Shown: in pieces, positions 1-7,694 of the stretch
How the letters are laid out: each line of letters opens with the position of its first letter
Position numbering within the stretch: position 1 is the stretch's first letter
From: Fidelibacterota bacterium
Lineage (GTDB): Bacteria > Fidelibacterota > Marinisomatia > SCGC-AAA003-L08 > D37C17
Length of the DNA stretch: 38,488 bases
Assembly: GCA_030748955.1 (NCBI GenBank)
Contig: JASMKZ010000010.1
Location: 1-38,488 of the forward strand
Direction of reading: 5' to 3'
Translations under genes and position numbers: made by a program
Notes under the pieces: model-generated
What the model saw: the letters and a program-made list of their open reading frames with translations, nothing else
The model's database searches: none
What the model was told of the DNA's origin: nothing

Positions 1-80
1 GCGCCATTTTCAGAGGACAGGCTTTTCAAGTCAGAACTGAACTCAGCCCTGACTTTCTGTATCTGATCGGTTATTGACAC
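1..80 (-). CDS. pheS: Phenylalanine-tRNA ligase alpha subunit, N-terminus only (partial)
   Basis: Only the first 26 codons lie in the window; the rest runs off its left edge. A GTG at 78-80, five bases after the rplT stop, opens a frame reading VSITDQIQKVRAEFSSDLKS. This is a charged amphipathic helix of the kind found in the N-terminal coiled-coil arm of PheS, which binds tRNA-Phe. The call rests mostly on context: thrS-infC-rpmI-rplT-pheS is a very common bacterial order. No strong Shine-Dalgarno sequence precedes the GTG, so translation is probably coupled to rplT. The product would aminoacylate tRNA-Phe as an alpha2-beta2 enzyme with PheT, which should lie beyond the window. Confidence 0.75.
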   Translation of the reverse strand, partial: MSITDQIQKVRAEFSSDLKSLSSENG

Positions 81-85
81 AAACG

Positions 86-430
86 CTATTTTACAGAGTC
101 TACTACTGCTGCAAATCCCTCTGGATCATGTACAGCCATGTGGGCAAGGGTTTTCCTGTTCAATTCAATATCCTTTGCTTTCAGGGCAGAGATAAATTGT
201 GAATAGGATAACCCATGCTGCCTAACAGCTGCATTAATTCGGACAATCCAAAGTCGCCGAAAGTTTCGTTTATTTACTCGACGATCTCTATAAGCGTATT
301 GCCACGCTTTTTGAACCGCATCTTTTGCCGACCTGAAGTTTGATTTTCTAGCACCATAATACCCTTTTGCCAATTTGACAATTTTACGGTGTCGACGGTG
401 TCTTGGTACTGTACTGTTTGCTCTAGGCAT
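86..430 (-). CDS. rplT: 50S ribosomal protein L20
   Basis: The 114-residue product matches L20 along its whole length. It has the basic N-terminal extension ([20 protein letters not shown]), the [19 protein letters not shown] block, and the globular part with NRKTLAHMA near residue 92. L20 binds 23S rRNA and is needed early in 50S assembly. The ATG is preceded by AAAAAGGAGAGAATC, a good ribosome binding site. It follows rpmI by 13 bases and precedes pheS by 5. In several bacteria L20 represses its own operon by binding mRNA; I see no obvious L20-mimicking fold here, but the gap is too short to judge. Length is typical. Confidence 0.98.
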   Translation of the reverse strand: MPRANSTVPRHRRHRKIVKLAKGYYGARKSNFRSAKDAVQKAWQYAYRDRRVNKRNFRRLWIVRINAAVRQHGLSYSQFISALKAKDIELNRKTLAHMAVHDPEGFAAVVDSVK

Positions 431-443
431 GATTCTCTCCTTT

Positions 444-635
444 TTATGGAATCATTTTTTTGGTTCTACTCGTCATAGCCTTGCTAAGACAAGTGTCCTT
501 ACGGAGACGCCTCTTCCGTTTCGAACTTTTCTTTGTAGACAGGTGTCTATTCCCTGACTTATTGTAGGTTATTTTGCCCGAGCCTGTTTTTCTGAATCGC
601 TTTGCAGCGCTTCTTTTCGTTTTCATTTTTGGCAT
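444..635 (-). CDS. rpmI: 50S ribosomal protein L35
   Basis: A 63-residue, strongly basic protein with the L35 pattern: [20 protein letters not shown] at the start, a central run of Lys/Arg/Ser, and a C-terminal [20 protein letters not shown] segment. L35 sits in the large subunit near the exit tunnel region. The ATG follows AAAAGGAGTAAAAG, a strong Shine-Dalgarno sequence at normal spacing. It lies between infC (12 bases upstream) and rplT (13 bases downstream), the standard infC-rpmI-rplT unit. Length is usual for the family. Confidence 0.97.
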   Translation of the reverse strand: MPKMKTKRSAAKRFRKTGSGKITYNKSGNRHLSTKKSSKRKRRLRKDTCLSKAMTSRTKKMIP

Positions 636-647
636 CTTTTACTCCTT

Positions 648-1163
648 TTATCTTGGGCTTAGTATGATTGACATTCGCCTACCTTCCAAACTGGCAGCTT
701 TATCAATTTTTGCAATATCTTCTAATATATCTGCCACACGCTTTAACAGATCCATTCCGGCTTCTTTCCGTGACATTTCCCGACCTCGAAACATAACTGT
801 TACCTTTAATTTTGCGCCAGATTCGATAAATTTCCGTGCTTTATTCAGCTTTGTAAGCAAATCATGATCGCCGGTATTTGGTCTGACTCTAATTTCTTTA
901 ACCTGAACCACATGCTGCTTCTTTTTGTTAATCTTTTTCTGTTTCTGAATCTCATACCGATATTTTCCAAAATCCAGTATTTTACATACTGGCGGATCTA
1001 CCTTCTGAGCAATTTCAACTAAATCTAATCCTGCCTGTTCGGCTTTATAAATAGCATCTTTTATAGTGACAACTCCAGCCTGATTTCCCTCCTCATCGAT
1101 TAGCCTTACACGTGGCACTCTGATTTCTTCATTTATACGGGGATCGTTCTTATCTTTCGCTAT
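648..1163 (-). CDS. infC: Translation initiation factor IF-3 with an AUA start codon
   Basis: IF-3 binds the 30S subunit, rejects wrong start codons and blocks early 50S joining. The core (PRVRLIDEEGNQAGVVTIKD onward, KEIRVRPNTGDHDL, and a C-terminal MFRGREMSRKE block) is clear. A GTG at 1118 would cut off the conserved IF-3 N-terminus. The same frame continues upstream as AKDKNDPRINEEIRVPRVRL, as expected for IF-3, back to a stop at 1185-1187. The only sensible start there is ATA at 1161-1163, with GGAGG seven bases before it, inside the thrS end. That gives 171 residues, a normal length. Known infC genes use AUU or similar rare starts so that IF-3 can repress its own translation, so an AUA start fits the family. 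Confidence 0.93.
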   Translation of the reverse strand: MAKDKNDPRINEEIRVPRVRLIDEEGNQAGVVTIKDAIYKAEQAGLDLVEIAQKVDPPVCKILDFGKYRYEIQKQKKINKKKQHVVQVKEIRVRPNTGDHDLLTKLNKARKFIESGAKLKVTVMFRGREMSRKEAGMDLLKRVADILEDIAKIDKAASLEGRRMSIILSPR

Positions 1164-1178
1164 ACTACGCCCTCCTTC
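1161..1178 (-). promoter_or_regulatory. Ribosome binding site and rare AUA start that define infC
   Basis: The minus strand reads AAGAAGGAGGGCGTAGT-ATA. An almost perfect Shine-Dalgarno core ends seven bases before the ATA, and the thrS stop TAG (1165-1167) lies between them. No ATG, GTG or TTG in this frame keeps the conserved IF-3 N-terminus. The strong site plus weak codon is the arrangement known for infC autoregulation. Confidence 0.85.
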
Positions 1179-3105
1179 TTGTTGTTATTTCATCTACAAT
1201 TTCAGGAATCAATTCATCTATAGATGTAGATCCTAAATCTCCAATATGGCGTCTTCTTACTGAAGCACTGCCATCATTTTCTTCTTTTTCACCCACAATT
1301 AACATTATGGGTATTTTCTTTATTTCAGCATCCCGTATTTTAGCTCCCATTTTTTCGCTTCTGGAGTCAATGGATACCCTAATATTATTATCAAACATCT
1401 TTTTTTCTAATGCATCTGCATAGGATAAATATTTATCAGAAATAGGCAATATTATCACCTGCTTTGGAGCTAACCAAAGTGGAAAGTCTCCACCAAAATG
1501 CTCAATTAGAAATCCAACAAAACGTTCATGAGTTCCCAGAGGAGCACGATGAATACAAAGAGGCGTTTGCTCATTATTATTTTCATCTACATACACTAAA
1601 TCAAACCTTCTGGGAATAGCAAAGTCAACCTGATTGGTTGCAAGTGTAAATTCTCTGCCAATGGCACTCCAAACCTGAACATCAATTTTGGGGCCATAAA
1701 ATGCAGCCTCACCGGGGATTTCTTCAAAAGGAATATTACCCTCAATTAATGCTTCCCGGACCAATTGTTCTGTTTTAATCCATAATTCAGGCTCATTTAC
1801 ATATTTTTCACCTAAGTTCTCAGGGTCATGCAGACTTAATCTCATTTTATATTTTTCAATTCCAAACACATCAAAATAATATAAATACATATTGCAGACT
1901 TTCAGAAATTCATCTTTGAACTGCTCCTCTGTGCAATAAATATGTGCATCATTCATTTGCATAGATCGAACCCGCATCAATCCAAATAATTGACCCGATT
2001 TTTCATACCGATAACAGGTGCCATATTCAGCCAATCGGACCGGCATATCTCGATAGCTCTTTGGTGTTGCAGAGAATATTTTATGATGATGAGGGCAATT
2101 CATTGGTTTTACAAAATATGATATTCCATCCACATCCATGGCAGGATACATGCTATCGCGGTAATGGTCTAAATGCCCTGATTTTTCGTATAAATCACCT
2201 TTGGTTAAATGGGGAGTTCGTACGCGGGAATATCCTCCTTTTCCTTCCGTCTCTTTTGCTAAATTTTCAAGCGCTTCAATTATTACCGTTCCATTAGGAA
2301 GCCAAAGGGGCAACCCAGGGCCAACTTCATCATCAAAAGTATAGATTTCCAGTTCCCTGCCTAGTTTTCTATGATCACGTTTTTTGGCTTCTTCAAGATT
2401 AAAAAGAAATTCATTTAATTCCTCTTTTGTAAACCAGGCTGTTCCATAAATGCGCTGAAGCATCTTATTTTTCTCATCGCCACGCCAATATGCACCGGCA
2501 CACGATAACAGTTTAAAATATTTTATTTTTCCAGTGGATGGTACATGAGGTCCTCTGCAGAGATCAATAAATTCGCCTTGCTGATATGCAGAAATTGTGT
2601 CCTCTTCAGGTATTTCGGAAATAATTTCAACTTTATAATCCTCACCCATATTTTTGAATTTTTCTAAGGCATCATTTCGAGATAATTTCACTCGTTCAAT
2701 CTGCATATTCTGCTTGGCTAGTTCCTTCATTTTTCTTTCTATCTTTTCCAACACTTCATCATTAATAGAAACATCTACATCAATATCATAATAATATCTG
2801 TCAGAAAGTGCTGGGCCAATGGCAATTTTTGCCTGAGGGTATAACACTTTAATTGCCTGAGCTAAAAGATGAGCTGAACTGTGTAATAATATATCATGAG
2901 CCTCAGGATTCTTATTGGTCAATATTTCCACATTGGTATTTTCTTCAATGGGAGATTCTAAATCAACAATATCACCATTTACCCTAGCAGCTATAGATGC
3001 ACGATATAAGCCCTCTCCAATAGAGCGTGCTACATCTCCACTGGTAGAACCTTGTTCAACCTGCTTGATAGTTTCATCTGGTAATGTTATTTGAATTTCA
3101 CTCAT
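1165..3105 (-). CDS. thrS: Threonine-tRNA ligase
   Basis: This 646-residue enzyme charges tRNA-Thr. Domains in order: an N-terminal TGS domain starting right at MSEIQITLPDE, an editing domain with a zinc-type HSSAHLLAQA motif near residues 75-85, the class II catalytic core with MNCPHHHKIF (zinc Cys) and FGLMRVRSMQMNDAHIY (motif 2), FYGPKIDVQV, motif 3 near PLGTHERFVGFLIEH, and a C-terminal anticodon-binding domain. A longer reading frame begins at 3147, but those 14 codons lie inside the tRNA-Val gene, so I start at the ATG at 3103-3105. No Shine-Dalgarno sequence precedes that ATG. The TAG stop overlaps the infC ribosome binding region. Confidence 0.97.
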   Translation of the reverse strand: MSEIQITLPDETIKQVEQGSTSGDVARSIGEGLYRASIAARVNGDIVDLESPIEENTNVEILTNKNPEAHDILLHSSAHLLAQAIKVLYPQAKIAIGPALSDRYYYDIDVDVSINDEVLEKIERKMKELAKQNMQIERVKLSRNDALEKFKNMGEDYKVEIISEIPEEDTISAYQQGEFIDLCRGPHVPSTGKIKYFKLLSCAGAYWRGDEKNKMLQRIYGTAWFTKEELNEFLFNLEEAKKRDHRKLGRELEIYTFDDEVGPGLPLWLPNGTVIIEALENLAKETEGKGGYSRVRTPHLTKGDLYEKSGHLDHYRDSMYPAMDVDGISYFVKPMNCPHHHKIFSATPKSYRDMPVRLAEYGTCYRYEKSGQLFGLMRVRSMQMNDAHIYCTEEQFKDEFLKVCNMYLYYFDVFGIEKYKMRLSLHDPENLGEKYVNEPELWIKTEQLVREALIEGNIPFEEIPGEAAFYGPKIDVQVWSAIGREFTLATNQVDFAIPRRFDLVYVDENNNEQTPLCIHRAPLGTHERFVGFLIEHFGGDFPLWLAPKQVIILPISDKYLSYADALEKKMFDNNIRVSIDSRSEKMGAKIRDAEIKKIPIMLIVGEKEENDGSASVRRRHIGDLGSTSIDELIPEIVDEITTRRRA

Positions 3106-3113
3106 AATCAAAG

Positions 3114-3187
3114 TGGGCGACACAAGATTTGAACTTGTGACCTCCACGATGTCAACGTGGCGCTCTAACCAACTGAGCTAGCCGCCC
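3114..3187 (-). tRNA. tRNA-Val, anticodon GAC
   Basis: The minus strand folds as a standard 74-base tRNA. The acceptor stem is GGGCGGC with GTCGCCC (one G-U pair), followed by discriminator A. The D arm is GCTC-AGTTGGTTA-GAGC, the anticodon arm CCACG-TTGACAT-CGTGG with GAC at positions 34-36, and the T arm ACAAG-TTCAAAT-CTTGT. The 3' CCA is not encoded: the bases after the discriminator are CTT, so a tRNA nucleotidyltransferase must add it. It lies only eight bases upstream of the thrS ATG and is probably co-transcribed with it. Confidence 0.97.
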
Positions 3188-3272
3188 TTTTCTTAATATA
3201 TCTATTGAAATACAGCCGAGAAATTTACAATGATGAAAGGATAATGACCATAGAATTATCTGAGCGATTTTT

Positions 3273-5048
3273 TTATTCTTGAACAGGCTCAACTTCAACT
3301 GATTCAGGATCAGGTTCAAAGATATCGTAATATCTGTTAGAATCAAGTAAAATTTCTGCCGCTTCCTGATACACATTATCTTCAATTAAGCTGACCTTAA
3401 TTTTTTCCCTGTTTCCTGATGCAACAAGGGACATTTCTCGAAGCAATCCATTTTTTACCCATTTAATGTTATTAGGATCCCAGTATTGCCCATTTCTTTT
3501 ATTTTGATAATATTTATCTACCTTTTCTGTTAATTGAAGGATTGTTGATTTTGATTTTTTCCAAAACATGAGTTTAGATAAAATAGATGTATTGGTGGTT
3601 TTCTTTAAATCATCCTGAGAACGGAGAGCAGTTTTTAATTTATTTAAGTCCTTTTCTCCTGGAAGTTTATAATTTATTTCATATTCCTCAAGAAAAACTT
3701 CAAAATCCCGGTAAATTTTATCTGTAATAATAATGGGAGCTTGAATTTTATTCATGGGTACATATTCTGCTGCAAAAGTGAGAAAGACACCTTCCCTCCA
3801 CAACCCTTGTACATAAGGGGGAAGGCTGGTCCGTTTAATTTCAACATCCGGTGTTATACCGCCACCACCCTTTACGGTTCTCCCTCCCCTAGTAATAAAT
3901 AAAGAATCCTTTTTATCTAGCCCATCGGTTAAAAATTCATTATTAAGATAATCCTCTTTTTGAATGAGTCTGCCAGATGGCGTGTAATATTTGGCAGTGG
4001 TAACTTTTAGGGTAGTTGTATCATTCAGATTATACATGCTTTGTACCAATCCCTTACCAAATGATTTCTCACCTACTATTACCCCGCGATCTAAATCTTG
4101 AATAACCCCTGAAACAATTTCACTGGCTGATGCAGAACTGCGATTAATTAAAACTGCTATGGGAATATCTGGCGATAATTTTGGGGCTCGGCGAGAATTC
4201 ATCTTCCGATTCGATTTTGGAATACGGCCTTTGGTATTTAACAAATTAATACCCCTATCGGTAAGTTTATCTAAAATGTTAATACTATTATTCAGCAATC
4301 CTCCTGAATTACCTCTAAGATCAATTACCAATCCCTTCAAATTTTCATCAATCAATTCCTGTAGCCCTGTGCTAAAGTCTTTTGCTGTATTTTTTGAAAA
4401 TTTGGTGATACGAATATATCCAATCCCATTTTCATCTACCCCCCAATACGGCACATGTTTAATCACAATATTAGCACGAGTTAACTCAAAAGAAATTTTA
4501 GTCCGAGCAGAAGGTCTATAGATAGTTAATTCAACCACAGAACCTAATTCACCCTTTATTAATTTTGATGCATCCTTTAATGACATTCCTTTCGTAGTGA
4601 CAGAATCAATCATTAGAATCTGATCTCCAGAATGAATTCCTTCTGAATAGGCAGGGCTATCTTCAAATGGCGTTAATACCGTCAATGTATCTCTCCTGAG
4701 ACCAATTTGAATTCCCACACCCCCATATTTTCCTGTTCTCAGCATATCCAATCTATCTTTACTGCTTCCACTGAGAAATCGGGTATAAGGATCCAGAGGT
4801 TTCATCATCCCCTTAATGCCAGCTTTTATAATCTCAGATTCATTTACAGAATCCACATAACTTTCCCGGACTCTATAAAAAGCCGTTTCTAGCATATCTA
4901 GGTAATCCTGAGTATTTTGGTCATTACTGAATTCTATCTCTTTTTTCTTTTTAGATGCTAGAGGCTTGGAACCTTTCTTTTTGTCCTGCCCTACAACAGG
5001 AATTAATAACATAAGAATGAATATAAACCATTTTTTCAATAACTGCAT
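3273..5048 (-). CDS. C-terminal processing peptidase, family S41 (CtpA/Prc type)
   Basis: A 591-residue serine protease predicted to act in the periplasm or envelope, where such enzymes trim or degrade proteins at their C-terminus. It has a hydrophobic N-terminal signal (residues 5-20, ending IPVVGQ), a helical region, a PDZ domain (about 105-180, with KYGGVGIQIG and the GDQILMIDS loop), and the S41 core with VIDLRGNSGG near 241-250. The Ser-Lys dyad is Ser307 in SSASASEIV and Lys332 in SFGKGLVQ, 25 residues apart as in the family. A C-terminal extension of roughly 190 residues after the core has no domain I recognise. Its ATG lies 13 bases inside the end of tmk and has AAGGA six bases upstream, so the two are translationally coupled. 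Confidence 0.93.
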   Translation of the reverse strand: MQLLKKWFIFILMLLIPVVGQDKKKGSKPLASKKKKEIEFSNDQNTQDYLDMLETAFYRVRESYVDSVNESEIIKAGIKGMMKPLDPYTRFLSGSSKDRLDMLRTGKYGGVGIQIGLRRDTLTVLTPFEDSPAYSEGIHSGDQILMIDSVTTKGMSLKDASKLIKGELGSVVELTIYRPSARTKISFELTRANIVIKHVPYWGVDENGIGYIRITKFSKNTAKDFSTGLQELIDENLKGLVIDLRGNSGGLLNNSINILDKLTDRGINLLNTKGRIPKSNRKMNSRRAPKLSPDIPIAVLINRSSASASEIVSGVIQDLDRGVIVGEKSFGKGLVQSMYNLNDTTTLKVTTAKYYTPSGRLIQKEDYLNNEFLTDGLDKKDSLFITRGGRTVKGGGGITPDVEIKRTSLPPYVQGLWREGVFLTFAAEYVPMNKIQAPIIITDKIYRDFEVFLEEYEINYKLPGEKDLNKLKTALRSQDDLKKTTNTSILSKLMFWKKSKSTILQLTEKVDKYYQNKRNGQYWDPNNIKWVKNGLLREMSLVASGNREKIKVSLIEDNVYQEAAEILLDSNRYYDIFEPDPESVEVEPVQE

Positions 5049-5677
5049 GAGAGTTCCTTTTTAAATCTTTCCATTATTATATGATGAATTTCTTCTGATA
5101 TATCTTTTTGAGATTTCTCCCCATTTATTACGATGCATCGGCTTTGATTTTGTTCCCTGATTTGGTAATATCCCTGTCGAATTTTTTGAAAAAAATCAAT
5201 GCCACCAGATTCCATTCTATCAGCAGCTTCAGTCTGCATCCTCTCAGAAGCTTTTTCTGGATCAATATCCAATATAAACGTTACATCAGGGATAAGCCCA
5301 TCGGTGGCAATAGCGTTCATCAATTCTAACTTATTAATATTTAGCCCTCTGCCATACCCTTGATATGCAATTGTACTATCAGTGAATCTATCACAAATTA
5401 CACATTCTCCTTTTGTGAGTGCTGGCTTAATTTGTTCAGCAGTCAATTGTGCCCGAGCTGCTGCAAACAGTAGGCTTTCAGCATTAGAGTATAATTCTAT
5501 ATTTTCTTTATCTAACAGCATTGCCCTGATTTTCTCTGATAATTTTGTCCCGCCAGGTTCTCTAAAAGTCTTATATGATATGCCTGATTTCTCAAATTCT
5601 GCTTCCAGCAATTTTATCTGGGTGGATTTACCAGACCCGTCGATTCCCTCAAAAGTGATTAGTTTACCAGTAATCAT
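5036..5677 (-). CDS. tmk: Thymidylate kinase
   Basis: A 213-residue cytoplasmic enzyme that phosphorylates dTMP to dTDP for DNA synthesis. The P-loop EGIDGSGKST is at residues 10-19. The DR(F/Y) motif appears in ICDRFTDSTIAYQGYGRG, and FREPGGTKLSE near residue 40 matches the dTMP-binding segment. The length is normal. Its ATG overlaps the rsmI stop by one base (TAATG), and its end overlaps the start of the S41 peptidase gene by 13 bases, so it sits in the middle of a tightly coupled operon. Confidence 0.97.
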   Translation of the reverse strand: MITGKLITFEGIDGSGKSTQIKLLEAEFEKSGISYKTFREPGGTKLSEKIRAMLLDKENIELYSNAESLLFAAARAQLTAEQIKPALTKGECVICDRFTDSTIAYQGYGRGLNINKLELMNAIATDGLIPDVTFILDIDPEKASERMQTEAADRMESGGIDFFQKIRQGYYQIREQNQSRCIVINGEKSQKDISEEIHHIIMERFKKELSCSY

Positions 5678-6360
5678 TAATCCAGAGTATATCCTTTTTT
5701 TGCAACCAAAACAACAAACTCTCCCTTAGGTTTAGATTTTGAAAAATAATTCTCAGCATCCTCCACCGTCCCTAAAAATGATTCCTCAAATATTTTAGTT
5801 AATTCGCGACAAACAGAAATAATACGATTTCCCCAATAATTATGGATGTCCCTCAATGTACGAAGCACTTTATGTGGAGATTCGAAAATTACGACAGTTG
5901 CAGGCAGAGATTCTAATAATTCAAAGCGAGTCCTCCTCCCCTTTTTAGGAGGTAGAAAACCCTCAAAATAAAAATGATCCGTAGGAAGACCTGAAACAGA
6001 AAGTGCTGCAGTAACTGCTGATGGACCAGGAATTGTTATAACTTCAATCCCCTCTTTTTTTGCCAGATTCACCGCCCTATATCCAGGGTCACTAATGCAG
6101 GGAGTTCCTGCATCAGAAATAATTGCGATTGAATCTCCAGAATTTAATTTATTAATCAAATTTCTCGCTTGATTTATTTCATTATTATCATGGTAAGCAA
6201 TGAGGGGAGTATCAATATTATAATGCCTCAATAACTTTTTACTAGTGCGAGTATCTTCGGCTGCAATGAGATTTACAGCCTTTAGGGTTGTTTCAGCCCG
6301 AAAAGTTAAATCTGAAAGGTTTCCAATGGGAGTGCCGACAACATAAAGAATTCCTGCCAC
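5677..6360 (-). CDS. rsmI: 16S rRNA (cytidine1402-2'-O)-methyltransferase
   Basis: RsmI adds a 2'-O-methyl group to C1402 in the decoding centre of 16S rRNA, using S-adenosylmethionine. The 227-residue protein has the tetrapyrrole-methylase fold motifs of this family: LYVVGTPIGNLSDLTFRA at the start, AEDTRTSKKLLRHYNI, a SDAGTPCISDPGYRAV loop near residue 80, IPGPSAVTAALSVSGLPTD, and VVIFESPHKVLRTL. It is somewhat shorter than the E. coli protein, lacking most of the C-terminal tail. It begins directly after the lysine aminotransferase stop and overlaps tmk by one base. Confidence 0.95.
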   Translation of the reverse strand: MAGILYVVGTPIGNLSDLTFRAETTLKAVNLIAAEDTRTSKKLLRHYNIDTPLIAYHDNNEINQARNLINKLNSGDSIAIISDAGTPCISDPGYRAVNLAKKEGIEVITIPGPSAVTAALSVSGLPTDHFYFEGFLPPKKGRRTRFELLESLPATVVIFESPHKVLRTLRDIHNYWGNRIISVCRELTKIFEESFLGTVEDAENYFSKSKPKGEFVVLVAKKGYTLD

Positions 6361-7677
6361 TTAGTTTAAAGTAGCTTTGATTGTAGATTTAATTATATCT
6401 ATTGATGTTTTTAAATCTTCCGATGTGACGTTTAAATGGGGCCTAAATCGAATCGCCTCATCACCCGATGGCAACATAAGCAATTTATTTTTCAGCAGAC
6501 CATTAATTACTTTATCTCTTTCTGTTTGAGATGGTAAATCAAAAGCTGCAAATAATCCAAGCCCTCTTGGGTTTGTAACATAAGCAGGGAATTCTTCCGA
6601 AAGGAATTGCAATTCTTTTTTCAGAATCACCCCCATATTTTTAGCATTTTCAATTAAATTTTCTTTCTCAATAATTTCCAAAATAATATGAAATCTAACC
6701 ATATCAGCCAAATTACCACCAAAGGTTGAATTAATTCGACTGGATTCAGAAAACACATTTTTGTCTACTTCTTCAACTCGCTTCCCAGCTAGAAGCCCGC
6801 AGACCTGAGTTTTCTTGCCAAATGAAATTATATCTGGTTTTACAGAATTGTATTGATGCGCCCACCACTTTCCAGTGATACCAATACCTGTTTGCACCTC
6901 ATCCATAATGAATAACATTTCATTTTCATCACAGATTTGACGAAGGGCAACAAAAAACTCATCTCTGAAATGATTATCTCCCCCCTCACCTTGAATTGGT
7001 TCAATAATTAGAGCCGCTATTTCATCAGGGTTGTTGGTGATGGCAGCTTTAATTTGGTCTAAAGATGACTTTTCTGCTAATTTTACCTCTTCCAAGCGAT
7101 TCTCGGTTAGGGGAAAAGATAATTTGGGGTTATCTATCCGCGGCCAATCAAATTTTGGGAAATACATGGTCTTTCTGGGGTCTGAAGTATTGGTGAGTGA
7201 AAGGGTATAACCTGTTCTTCCATGGAATGCCTGTTTGAAATGAATAATTTTACCGCCTTTTTCCCCTTTTCCATTTTCCATATTCTTTCTGACTTTCCAG
7301 TCAAAGGCTACTTTTAATGCATTTTCAACTCCAAGGGCACCACCTTCAATAAAAAATGTATGCGGAAGATATTCTGGGATTGCCATATTAGAAAATGCTT
7401 CAACAAATTCTGCGTATTGGACATTATAAATATCAGATAAGGTTGGCTTGTAAAGTGCAGCTGCAGCTAGCCGGTCTTTCCCCGCTAAAATATCAGGATG
7501 ATTATACCCCACCGCACCAGAAGCAAACATGGAAAACATATCCAGATATTCTGAACCATCACGCTCATCAACCAGCCAGGAGCCATGACTTTTTTCCATA
7601 TCCATAACGGGCTCATAACCATCAGCTAAAATATGTTTTTTTAATGTGGTTCTTACATTTTTTGAATCAATTGTCAT
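6361..7677 (-). CDS. lat: L-lysine 6-transaminase (lysine epsilon-aminotransferase)
   Basis: A 438-residue class III PLP aminotransferase. It moves the epsilon-amino group of lysine to 2-oxoglutarate, giving 2-aminoadipate 6-semialdehyde and glutamate. Visible features are FHGRTGYTLSLTNT near residue 151, IIEPIQGEGGDNHFR near 224, IMDEVQTGIGITGKWWAH near 257, and the PLP-lysine segment IISFGKKTQVCGLLAGKR, with Lys289 (or the adjacent 288) forming the Schiff base. The FGKKTQVCG wording is typical of LAT rather than ornithine or GABA aminotransferases. The aldehyde dehydrogenase 17 bases upstream would oxidise the product, so the two form a lysine-to-aminoadipate step. The gene directly abuts rsmI. 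Confidence 0.9.
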   Translation of the reverse strand: MTIDSKNVRTTLKKHILADGYEPVMDMEKSHGSWLVDERDGSEYLDMFSMFASGAVGYNHPDILAGKDRLAAAALYKPTLSDIYNVQYAEFVEAFSNMAIPEYLPHTFFIEGGALGVENALKVAFDWKVRKNMENGKGEKGGKIIHFKQAFHGRTGYTLSLTNTSDPRKTMYFPKFDWPRIDNPKLSFPLTENRLEEVKLAEKSSLDQIKAAITNNPDEIAALIIEPIQGEGGDNHFRDEFFVALRQICDENEMLFIMDEVQTGIGITGKWWAHQYNSVKPDIISFGKKTQVCGLLAGKRVEEVDKNVFSESSRINSTFGGNLADMVRFHIILEIIEKENLIENAKNMGVILKKELQFLSEEFPAYVTNPRGLGLFAAFDLPSQTERDKVINGLLKNKLLMLPSGDEAIRFRPHLNVTSEDLKTSIDIIKSTIKATLN

Positions 7678-7694
7678 TATTATTTTAAACTCTC

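Noticed and set aside
574-867. Plus-strand open frames across the window, such as this one and those antisense to the C25 genes
   Set aside because: All lie opposite strong genes, show no family motifs or credible ribosome binding sites, and repeat the composition of the complement of the minus-strand genes.
3106-3147. In-frame extension of thrS by 14 codons
   Set aside because: The extension overlaps the tRNA-Val gene and precedes the TGS domain, which starts exactly at the ATG at 3105.
3188-3272. Possible terminator or separate promoter between the S41 peptidase gene and tRNA-Val
   Set aside because: No hairpin with a T run was found, and the candidate TATATT lacks a convincing -35 box, so it is not listed as a feature.
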